From the NCBI GenBank assembly GCA_027886175.1, contig JAJNNQ010000004.1:2170001-2234000 (forward strand): a stretch of DNA of 64,000 nt, given 5' to 3'. The DNA is from Phylloscopus collybita. Its lineage: Eukaryota; Chordata; Aves; Passeriformes; Phylloscopidae. Positions 23,061 to 33,790 of the stretch are shown piece by piece; position 1 is the stretch's first letter; each line of letters starts with the position of its first letter. Under the pieces are notes generated by a model. That model had not been told where the DNA came from and did not search any database. It worked only from the letters and a program-made list of their open reading frames with translations. The position numbers were made by a program, and so were the translations under genes.

Positions 23061-26000
23061 ATATATTATTAATCAGAGGTCAGCTTGTAATCACTAGGAG
23101 CTGCCATTTCATTATTTTCCAGATATTAATTGTTCTAGTTATCCCTTAGGTAATGGGTTTAAGTTAGCTGAGGCTTTGAACCCAATACTCTATTTAAACA
23201 AAAAAGGAAAAAAAAAAGGAGAAAAAAAAAAAAAGAAAAAAAAAAAAAGAAAACATTTATATTATTTTACGTTAATGGGGCAAATATAATAGATATCTGT
23301 AATCAAGCAAGGAAGAGATCTAGCTGGAAAACAAACACCACTAATAAAAGTGCTGTCAGTTTTCACCTCTATTTCTTAATGCTGATTTCTAATACATGAT
23401 TTATTCTTTTGTTTCCCCTCAGTTTTCTTCCCCTTTTTCTCTTCCTCAGAAAGAACCCTGACAAGCTTCTAGCAATACCTTGTTAGAGTTGCTGTCGGAG
23501 TAAGGCTTACTCTTGGACATAGAAAGGCCTTTCAGGGAAGAACTTGATTTGCTGAATGGTTAAAAAGTATTTGGCATGTAGGAAGGACAAAACAGACCTA
23601 TGGAGTTTATTTCTGCTCACCTTTATCGACTCCGTTACCTGGATTGTGAGAGGCAAGGCTGATGCAGAGCCCATCTTTGAAGGCAAGCGCATCGTGTGGG
23701 TTACAACCCACGTGTGACTATTTGATGCCAGTATTTATATAGCCAGTGACAGCCTTGAAGTCATTGACTAGTAATGAACAAGGATGTTGTCAGTGCTGGA
23801 GCAGATGCATCCATCCAGACAGAAGCAAATGGCCTCTTTTGCACTGAATTTCTATCAGTTTAGTCAGGGCCACTCTGCCTCTTCTATACTTTTGATTTTT
23901 TGTTGTGTGTTTCAGTTGGCACAGCATTGACTCAGGATTGATGTGGAAAACAAATGTTTTTCCTAGACTCTGGGGATTCTGAAAATGAGAACATATGTTT
24001 TACAGGTATTACTGAACTCTAAATAAGAGCCCTGTCAAGAGAAAAAGAATTTCAGCCAAACTACACTCATCCTTTGGGCCTCATTCTGGTCCTAGTTAAA
24101 TAAAGAGAAATACATCAAGGAAAATTTGTGAGATGCAAGCCTGAGGAACAAAAGTCCCAACTCAGTAAATTGTTCAAGCATATGCTTATGCTAATCCCAG
24201 CAAAAGTTACCTTCAGCATGTGCTAGACTCTCACTGACGTATCCAGCACATGCAAAAAGTTAAGCATGTGCCTAAGAGTTTCGCTGAACAAGGTGTCCTC
24301 TTGATTTGAGACCTGAAAGCAAAGTACAGCAAAAGAAGCCTTTTGCCAGGATGACAAAAATCACTGAGTTCCTCACTGTGTAAATAACCATATCCCATTA
24401 GTAAGAACACAGGCGAGTCTACCTGAACTCCAGATTCAGCAGAAAAAGAACAAAAAGAAACTTAGTATAGGAAACAAAGTTGTCCACTAGGATAGTGGTA
24501 GAACTAAAAGGCTAGGAAACTAGCACAGCTCTGGGCTTTGTGGTGGCTGAAATGGCACTGCCTATTTGAGAACTCTATGGGAGATGGCAAATACATACTG
24601 TCTGGACTTAAGTCCCCTTTGCTATTTTTCCCTGGCTGGCATGTACTTGAACACACTTTGCCTTTGCAGACTGAAAAAAAAGCTCTTTACAAATTTTAGA
24701 CACCATACTCTCATTTTCATCCCTTTAGTCATGCTTATTTATCTGCAATACCATGCAGCAGAATATCCACCTCTCCAGTATCTCTGCAACTCAGTAGTAC
24801 AGAGGGCCAGGTGGGCTTTCCTAATGAAGACCACGAGTTTCCAAGGGATTTGCACTGTTGAGCTTCTGTGGACACTTGAATAACTGTCCTTTCAGGAAGG
24901 CCTCTGACACTGCAAAGACTTTGCAGGACAGATGAGACAGAAAAAGGGTGGCAGAGAAGCAAGAAAATTGCCCCAAAATCACCCATTCTGGTGTCAGAAT
25001 AGAGATTATAACACAGGTCTTTTGTAAACTCCTCCAGTATATATAAACCACAAGGCCAGCTCTTGTTGAAGTATCTATAATAACCCAGACAGATTAACCG
25101 GGATAGAAAGAGAACATGCCTTGACGCTGAGTAGATTATTTGACTACTACCACTGTTATTGTGGAGGGACAGTATACAATGAAGGAGCAATTCCATATTT
25201 GGGAGCTGTATATGTGAGATTTATTTGGTATAGGTCTAGGGAAAAATGTCACACCTCTTCTGTTGCAGTGCCTCAAAGTCAAATTGCTGTGCAGTTCCTG
25301 CCTCTTTCTCCCCCTTGGAACGTACACAGTGTATTATAGGGCAAGCATGAAATTAAGCTGGAGACTTCACATGGACCTAAGAACAAGAAAATACAATTGG
25401 GGATATGGCTGCCTAAGCCCTTAGATCTCTGTGAAGAACCCAGCTTTACAGCACAATTCATGCAGCAGTGAATTCAGGAATTGCCCCGGCTTGGCACGCA
25501 CAGAAGAAGGAGGAGGACACAGACCCTCACCTCTAAACTTGTGTTTGTCACACTGTGAGGGTGTTTCACATCAGTCAGGTCTACACCCAGAAGTTAGTGA
25601 GTCTGCCTGGTCACAGGTGCTGCTGGCAGGCTGCAGCCAGTTCCTGCTGGCCAAGGGGCTGGAGGCTGCAGCAGCACAGAGCAGAGCCAGCAAGTGCCTA
25701 TGGAAAAGGCCAGCTCCCCTGTTGGGGATATTTGCTTCATTACCCAGACCTTTGAGCCAGGCAGTCCCAACACCCTTGAGCTATCACTGTGTGATGCTTG
25801 CCAGTTCTTTGGCTGAAAGCCGTGGCAAGAAGAAACATACTTTGAAGAGGGGGAGACATATTCCACTGGTGGCAGAGTTGACATTGTCCTGGTTTATTTC
25901 CATGTAATTTACTTTGAGCCATGAGTTTTTCCTGTGTATGTGTTTATATGCAGGAATTATTCCAAGATAAAGATCTTCTTTCAGGAGCGCATAGCTAGAT

Positions 26001-26439
26001 TATATTGTACAACACCTGGTACAGCCTGCCTATTTAAGGGGTGTAAATCATTACAGCTCCACAGAGGTTCTCATGTAACAGAGAAAAGGCTACTCCCTCC
26101 TTTTGGCCCAGTTATTCCCTTCATCTCTTGAGCCACCCCAACACATCCAGGTTTAAGAGATCAATCACTGCCTTTATCAGGGAATCAGGAAAGCTCCTTC
26201 TTTCCAGTACTCTAAAACAACAATGCTGCATCTCCCTGCTTCTTTCACACACATTGCAAGCAGTTTCCTGAGCATCCAGGATGGCAAACTGGTGTTTCCT
26301 CCAAGGACACACCTCACAGCCTGTTGAGCACTTCTTGGCCCTGCAGAGTGGCTACTTGCCATCACCTGGGACTTAATTCTAGTAAGAAAAAAAATGCACC
26401 TGTGAAATGCTGCAGAGCAAGGCAGACAAAGAACATGGC
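23061..26439 (+). other. NRG1 3' UTR continuation or downstream DNA, no gene seen
   Basis: A-rich low-complexity sequence at about 23200-23250. An AATAAA at 23343-23348 is a possible polyadenylation signal. A diverged copy of the ancient repeat motif (AAAAAGTTAAGCATGTGCCTAAG) is near 24255. Short open frames on either strand show no recognisable domain. Whether this is transcribed as UTR depends on which polyadenylation site is used. Confidence 0.5.
24160..24310 (+). repeat. diverged copy of the possible ancient repeat
   Basis: Contains AAAGTTAAGCATGTGCCTAAGAG followed by TTTCGCTGAACAAGG, resembling the motif at 18930-18980. The similarity is short and the class is unknown. Confidence 0.35.
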
Positions 26440-26930
26440 CAATTATCATCATTTGTAATTCTCTATTCTACTGTAAATATGTCTTGTACATACGTGGATG
26501 TTTTCATCATTTACTGTCTTTATGGATATTGTGTTAAATGAGACGCTCTTAGTTTATTGTGTAACACTGTAAATAACATCCTTTATTATTTATGCATAGG
26601 CATCTAACATGCAGAGAAAGTTATCCTCATATTATTTTAAGATATATGTCAAAAAGATGTTGCATTTTTCCTTTTGCTTTGAAAAAATTGTAATATATCC
26701 TCTTTTTCCCCTCTTTTCCTTTAAACAAACGAATGCTAATTTATTTTTCAGGAGAGAAAGGGGATGTAACTGAAAGGCAAATTGTTCAAAGAACATGCTA
26801 TGGAAGCCACAAGCTACTGATAAACTAAAGAATTTATTACCCCAAATACAGCAATAAGTAATTGTTGATTTATTAAGTTTTTGTTATTCATTTTCAGTAA
26901 AAGAGTTGCTGGATTAAATTGTTTATGTGT
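26440..26930 (+). promoter_or_regulatory. NRG1: AU-rich block with three Pumilio motifs; candidate distal NRG1 3' UTR end
   Basis: The block has three perfect TGTANATA sequences (26472-26479, 26485-26492, 26568-26575), the consensus bound by PUM proteins in RNA. It has several TTTATT/ATTTATG elements. It ends with ATTAAA at 26913-26918 followed by a GT-rich TTTATGTGTGG, as at a polyadenylation site. It lies 4 kb past the stop codon on the NRG1 strand. The inference is that long-UTR transcripts end here. There is no direct proof of transcription. Confidence 0.45.
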
Positions 26931-29900
26931 GGTCCTGGCCCAGCTGCTCAGCAGACTGTGTCAGGTCACTAGCTACCATCTTTCTGTATCCAAACGTTGT
27001 TGTAAAGGTCTTGTTCTGTTGTTGTGGACCACTATTCCTTGAGATTTCTGACCCATCCCTGTGGGGGTCTCTGGCAGACACTCTTGCTCCTACATGCATA
27101 TTTAGTTTCTTAAGTTAGAGTTATTAGCTCTGCTCTGACCATTACTACTTAAGATGGATGGGGTTTGGGGACGGGGAGGAGTTGGGGGGCAGAAATGACA
27201 CAGTCTTGGGACTGTGGGAGGCTGCTCTACAAAAATGTCACCTCACTTTTCAGCAACAGTCAATAAAGCAAAGCAGATACCAGGAACTCTTAGATGGCAC
27301 CACCATGTCACTATATAAATTCATTATTTGTGCAGGTTGTAAATACAATGAGTGGTCCTCGTGTTCTTGTCTCAGGATAGATATAGTATAATGGGGAAAG
27401 GTTTGAAGGGCAACCCAGGTGAATAAATATCGGGAGCTGGTGATGTCTGGGGAGCACTAGGTAGGCTGAGTATCATTATTCTGAAAGAAAGGACAGTGGA
27501 AGGAAGATATTAAAGGTCTGTTGAAACATATTTATCTTGTAGAAGGTAAGAAAGGACTTGACCTTTAGTACCTCTTCCAATAAAATAAAAGGAGTTATTA
27601 ATCAAAACTACTGGGCACCATATCCCTAGAAAGATGTAGCTCTTCATATAAGGGCTAGGGAACTCGGAGAATTACTTGCTGCAAGAGATTGTGGATTGTA
27701 AAAGTTTCCATGGGTTCATGGTGGGGGCCAGATCTTGGGCATTAATCCAATGAGGATTACTTAATCCCTGAAAACCACATCAGATGTGGGAAATAACTGA
27801 ACTGAAAACGTGGAGATTGTATACATTTGAAATACTGTTTATACTAGTGCTGCTCTTACCCATCTCCAACTATCTGCCACACTTGGAGAGAAGGAAGGCA
27901 GATACCCAATCTGGCTGTGCTTACATGATACAAGTATCTACAGTCATTTGCTGTTAATGAGCATTAAACTAGAGGAGGAAAGCTAGGCATGAGCTGAGGA
28001 GAGAAATGCACTAAAGACATTTTGGATGTGTTTCACACCCATTTGTCCCCAAGGGTAGTGCTCCCAGGCCTTTCTATTGATGCAGAATGAGATGCCAGAA
28101 TGAGATGAGAACTGATGGAGAAATGGAAGGATAAAGGACGGGAGGGAGGGAGGGAGGGAGGGAGGGAGGGAGGGAGGGAGGGAGGGATTGACTGGCAAAG
28201 GTTTTCTATTACCCTTCCTCTTCCCTGGTTCTCAGCACAGAGAGTAAAAAGACCTGGTGATCCAGTCTGATCTCAGTTTCTCTCAGACAGCTTCCCTGTC
28301 CTTCTCTTTCATGTGGAGGGATCCTGTGTCTGCAAGGCTGGATGCTTCAGCTGTTTGCCTCGCTGAATGTCTTAACTGTAGGGCCTTGTCATCTCCCAGC
28401 CAGACCAAGCCTGCACATTGTGGAACAATACTACAGTGGAGAAAAGGATGGTGCTTCCATTGCAGGCTGTTGAAATGGAGTGCTTTGAGAAGACAGATCC
28501 CTCTTCAGGCATCCCCTCTATCCTTTCATGCATGGGATGCAGGTAGATGATTTCTGAAGCAATTGTGTACCTTAAGAACTGTTCAGAGTCAACAGGACTA
28601 AGGACCTCCTGACACATTTGATACAGACAAGAGGGCTTTAGGGAACGTGTCCCAAATTACTGTCCTTGCAGAAGTTGTTTGTCAGTCTACGCTGTCTTTA
28701 TCCTATTGGCTTTCTCTGCCAAGTTTCTGCCTCTGCACTTCTCCACAAGGTCTGAAAGCAGACGGCATCAAGGAACGCCACAGGAAAATCAAGCAAACCC
28801 TTCTCATTTCTGCAGCCCACAGCTGGGTATGCTCTTAGCGTGCCAGATCCACCCAGTTATGAGCACATGATCTGGAGAATGCATTCCCCAAGTTAATTCT
28901 CTCTGTCTCAGTTACAACTGATGGGAGGAAGGCTATCTCAAATGCCTTGAGATGTTGCAGTTAGTCGCTGATGATTAACCTGTGCAGCAGAAGCAAAGCA
29001 ACATGGACTGTGCATAGGTTATGAGCCTGATAACTCTTCTTTAATGACAACGGACCCTTGACAATGGCACTTTCAAGGCAAAATCTCATTTTACCTTAAA
29101 TTTTTTTTGAGCCTTAGGGATTTCTTATCCCAGAGTGCCTTTTCTACCTTTTGCTAGAGTCATTTCAGAGTAGATATCACTGGAAAAGTTCAACTGATTG
29201 CAAAATTATTTCACATGTCCCCAGACTAAGGCTGGCAGGAGAAATGTCATAAATCACTGATACACTCCTGATGTCCCCATTTCCACACATGAAGACAAGG
29301 ACTAAGGAACAGTTCCACATCTTCCAGCAAGAAAGAGTTGGAACAAGATCAAGCCCATGTACATCTAGAAAGATTGTCACATCACTGAGATTAGGCACAA
29401 TATGGTGACTCCAGAGGGTATTTAGAGTGCTGCACTTTCTATGCATTGCAGGGACTGTCAAAACCTGAGACATAGCCTTCAGCATGAATGGAATTAATTT
29501 CCTTGAAAGCCAGACCTTACTCTCGAAGGTTTTAACTCCAGAAGGTAGCCAAGCACCAGCTTTAGTTGGAAACTGGAGTTCTAACGTAAATGGCAGCTAC
29601 TAAGTTTCCACTTAGGTTTTCCCCCCTTGGGGATAGCTGGAGTTCCCTGCACTGAATGTAATGCCTTAGGAACTAGAGAGAACCCTGGCAGCAGTGCATA
29701 GAAAGCACCTGAAATAAGGCCAGCTCATTTGATGACAGCAGCAGAGGAGGTGTCAAGGGAGTCTTTGCAAGGTTATAGCCACATCAGTTGGTAGAGAGTA
29801 CAGCAATTGTTAACAACTGATTAAGTCATTACTCTGGTAATGGCCAATTTGGAGCCATGCTTCAGAAGCCAAATATTGTGTGGGAGGTATTTTAACTTAC

Positions 29901-32807
29901 CCAGCACATTACTGCATCAGTTGGATGTATTGTCTATGTGTATGCACACACATACAGTCTCTCAATTTTCTGTAATGATTTCCTGATGTTCAGTGCATGC
30001 TCAGTGACAGGAAAGGAAAAAATGTCACAACAAGGGCATTCAGCAGCTGCAAAACTGCCTGCATCCAAGAGAAAACACTTTTTCACCTCAGAGAGGAAAA
30101 AATTGAAGGTGGTATTTGTCCTGCCCAGCTGTGAAGACAATGAAAGGGAATGCATCTTTCTTTCCCAGTTGCACAGACTGGATCACAGATTGGAAAGGAG
30201 CTTTCACAGGGCCACAGCTGAGAAGGGACTGGAAAGGTGGAAGATTAAAGCTAGGGTAAAAGGTAGCCATGTGCCTCTCATTTCATTGAAATAACCTAGA
30301 ACAATGGGTTCAATCCCAAACAAGGAAAAAAAAAGTCAATAAAGATTCCCAAATGGTGGGTCTTGGACCTTCTATATGTGGCAGAGACAATTCCAAAAGA
30401 GCAATTATTGTCCCATATTCTGTTTCTCGGGATGTTCCTATCTGGTGCTCCCCTTTCTCACCCTAAAGGCCCCAAAGCTGAGGGTGAGGTGAGTCGGATC
30501 CTCCACAGAAATGCACGGTAATCTGCTCGATGTATATGAGAAGACCTGTGCCAACAGCAGCATTCCTAGAAAAAGCAAAGGGAACTATTAGTGCTGTGAA
30601 AGCAGTAATCCAAAAATAAAGGCCAGTTAGGAAATACAGGTCACTTAGATGAATGCCACAGTATAAATCCAGGAACCTGAAATTCAGTCTCCTGTTTTAA
30701 AAATCATCCCCTAATCAAAGCTCCAGGAAAAAAAATAATGCCATCCTAGATCACATGAACCATTTTAATTAAAAATGCCCTGTAATTCAGTCAACTTAGT
30801 TAATTATCTGCACACACCAACTTATCGTACCCAACTAAAACATGCAGTACTTATCTGATGGCTAATGATTATTAAATAAAGCTAAAAGTAATAAACCTCC
30901 AAATAAGAACTGTCAAACTACAGCTATCTTGTGTCTGTTTTATAATCAACCTCTCAGTTGTCATGGTACTAAATCACACATTCTGGGTCATATCAATGGA
31001 ATAGCAAAAAGGATGTGATGATCTTACACAGTAACCCTATTACTTTCATTTTCAAGTGCCAGCTTCCTTCAAATAGAACTTACATGGCCTTTTACAAGCT
31101 CTGATTACTGAGGTTACAGATTTGAAGTTCAGGTAACATAAAGTCCAGATAACAGGATTATTATCACAATGATTCTACATGCAGCTCTTTAGTTTGCTGT
31201 CCAGTACAGCCCAGAGCTTATCTAATTATTTTTGTGCCTCTCATAATTAGTTAAAGTTGCCATTTTAGGGCTTCAGTGTGGAAACCATGGTATTTTTAGT
31301 AAATTTCACTTTCTGTCTTACAACTTCATTTGACTGACAAGAGCTGTACTGGCTCAGCAGCAGAACAGCTCTCAGCTTGGTCCCAAGGTGATTGCAATGG
31401 GTCTTCAGCTGCAGGAGAATAGCATGCTTTCTTCTTCTTTGGTATTTCACCAGGATCATATCATCAATGTCAGCACGTAGTTCCAGGCTGCTCTTTGAAA
31501 AGATTTTTGGTTCGGGATCTAAAAGAGCTGATTTTGTCTGCTTCCCACCTCATTTGCACATGCATGCAAGACATCATTTAGATTTAAAAAAATTAAAAGA
31601 GCTTATGGGGAGTGGGGGAGGGGGAGTGGGGAAGAACAAAGCTGATGCTAGGAGGTTCTGTCTCAGAAGTAAAAGATAAACAGTTTTGCCAAAGAGTCCA
31701 TGTTTAACTTTGTCACATACACTGAGCAGGATACTCTTCATCTCGAACTGAGGTGAGAGCAAATGGACATACTGCCTGTGGAAACTGATGATGCTGAATT
31801 TCAGAGCAGAGGCTCAACCCCCCTTGCAGTCTGTCACCCAGAGACCTGGATGCCCTGGAGTTCCAAAAGTGTTTCAGAGTACTGCTGTAAACAGACAGCT
31901 GAGTGCCATGTAGTGCGTCAAGCCCTTGGCATGTGTGGAGGTTCCAAAGGTCATCCATTCTTGGCTGCAACTTGCATTCAGGGGTGTTAAGTGCTCTCTC
32001 ACTGGCAGGGAAGCCCCTTGGCTTGAAGATACCTAGCCAGAGCTTTCGCCCTGAAGCAAGCTGAGACACTCAGGATATCAGCAGTGCTCCTTCCAGCCCA
32101 GGGGAGGAAACAAATGCACAGCTTGACTTTCTGTGTATTGGCCTGAAACCAGACACTGTGTCAATACTCTGCTATGACAGCTATGGTAGTGAGAATTACT
32201 TCAGAACAGAGGCATCCAATGACTTAGAAGCTGAACAATCCCTTGCACCAAAGAGCAAATATTTTCCTGATTTCTTGGAGGGGTGGTGGGTAGGAGCTGA
32301 GATGATGAAATGCAATGGAAATCTGCAGCCTGCAGGCTGGGTTAGCATCCTTCAAAGCCTGGGGACAGAAAAAGCACTCAACAGCAGATGGTCTCACCCA
32401 CTACCAACAGGGAAGCTCACCCTTGTACATTTGAGCACTGACATGAGTGTCCAATAACTGCAGTTTTGTAACCAGCTGTCCCATTCATCTATAGGTAAAC
32501 ATTGTACCTATATAGCAAGAACTTGCAGGATATTATCCACTGCCCATGCAAGATGTTTATTTTGCCTAAAGCATGTAACTGCACTCATCCAACTGTTCAC
32601 AGAGAACTCCTCAGTAACTCTAAAGGTCTGATCTATCTATGAGAGTCCCCTAGATTTTGCAAGCTTCTATCCCTCTAAGGGGACAGGATATTCCCTTTGC
32701 TGATAATAGCAAAGTAGCAGTGACAGCAGAGGGCCAAGCACACACTGGCCACAAGGCTACTTAGCTAGACTTGTGCTCAACACATGACATTTCTAGGAAT
32801 TGCTGAA
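26931..32807. other. intergenic DNA downstream of NRG1
   Basis: No host exon is recognised. It holds a G-quadruplex-type tract (27160-27189), a GGGA microsatellite (28140-28187), an AT-rich, TAATTA-rich segment at about 30740-31260 that could be a non-coding regulatory element, and a second G-quadruplex-type tract (31607-31631). Open frames of about 100 codons occur on both strands (for example 29938-30294 on +) without any known motif. Confidence 0.6.
28140..28187. repeat. GGGA tetranucleotide microsatellite
   Basis: Twelve perfect GGGA units in a row on the + strand. Perfect repetition implies an unstable, likely polymorphic locus. The G-rich strand could also form quadruplex structures. 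Confidence 0.97.
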
Positions 32808-33442
32808 TGTTATAAATGAAATCAGCCAATTTATCAATAAAATAATTTATTGAGAAATTGCAAAGAACAATCGAGAAAAGCCACAAGCAAAGTCAGTGCC
32901 GAGCCCGGGGATGGATATTGGGTGAATCTCAGACAGGTCCTCTAGCGCACTGTGCCCCCCGCAGTTCACGAGGTGTGCACTGAGCAGCCGGTTTTTATAC
33001 AGTGTTCCACTGTCCAGTGGTCCCAGTCCTTTGTCTCCCTTGTTCGAGATACATATTCATGTATCCTTGTTTTCCTGCTGCCGGTCTGTTGAATGGATTT
33101 CAGAGAAGGAGGATGCCCATGAATGGTTTTACTGGAACTGGGCTTTGGGATTCTCCGTCTTGATGATACTGATAAGATTCATATCAGTTGTTAATCGCCG
33201 GGTCCTTGGTAGACTCATCAACGGTGAGGACCCATCTCCTTCCAGCTGCACACTTCTTTCTTCTGCTGATGTTGTTTTCCTGGGTGCTGGGAGCGATGTC
33301 ACAATCTTGAAGGGTGGCTTGGGGCGCAGTTTGAAGGGCATGACGTGTGAGTTTTGCTTTTTAAGGTTACAGTGTAGATTTCTTATATCATTTTATAAAA
33401 CGTATTTACAATAAAACCGAATTATATACAATATTTACCACA
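32808..33442 (-). mobile_element. solo LTR with 5-bp target duplication (ERVL-like size class)
   Basis: A 635-bp element. On the + strand it starts TGTTATAAATG and ends TTTACCACA, so its termini are TGT...ACA in either reading. It is flanked by identical CTGAA at 32803-32807 and 33443-33447. Read on the minus strand it has a promoter-like TATAAAAAC (32991-32999), then a polyadenylation signal AATAAA (32846-32851), giving a U3-R-U5 order with a short U5. No internal retroviral genes flank it, so it is a solo LTR left by recombination. A 5-bp duplication is typical of class III (ERVL) elements. The family name cannot be assigned without a library. Confidence 0.85.
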
Positions 33443-33447
33443 CTGAA

Positions 33448-33740
33448 ATATCTCTATGGCTAAACATAGTGGTCCTAGCTCTCATTCTTGTATTCAGGCT
33501 AGTAAATTACACACCATCTCTCTCACCAAGATATTTGACTCAGTCCAAGTACAAAATTACCTATATCGCATATGCTGAACTCTGCCTCCCTGGAACAGCC
33601 TTTTCCACTACTGCATTAAACAAGTAAAATGCCTGAATCTGAATTCTGGAGGAGGGGCTTGGGAAAGTGCAAAATCTCTCAAGTAGTTGAGGAAAAAGAA
33701 TCCTACCTACCAATCATTAATGCTTTTGTTCATCCTTAAG

Positions 33741-33790
<50 letters not shown>

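Noticed and set aside
33031..33414. 127-codon + strand frame at 33031-33414
   Set aside because: It lies wholly inside the minus-strand solo LTR, which does not encode protein.
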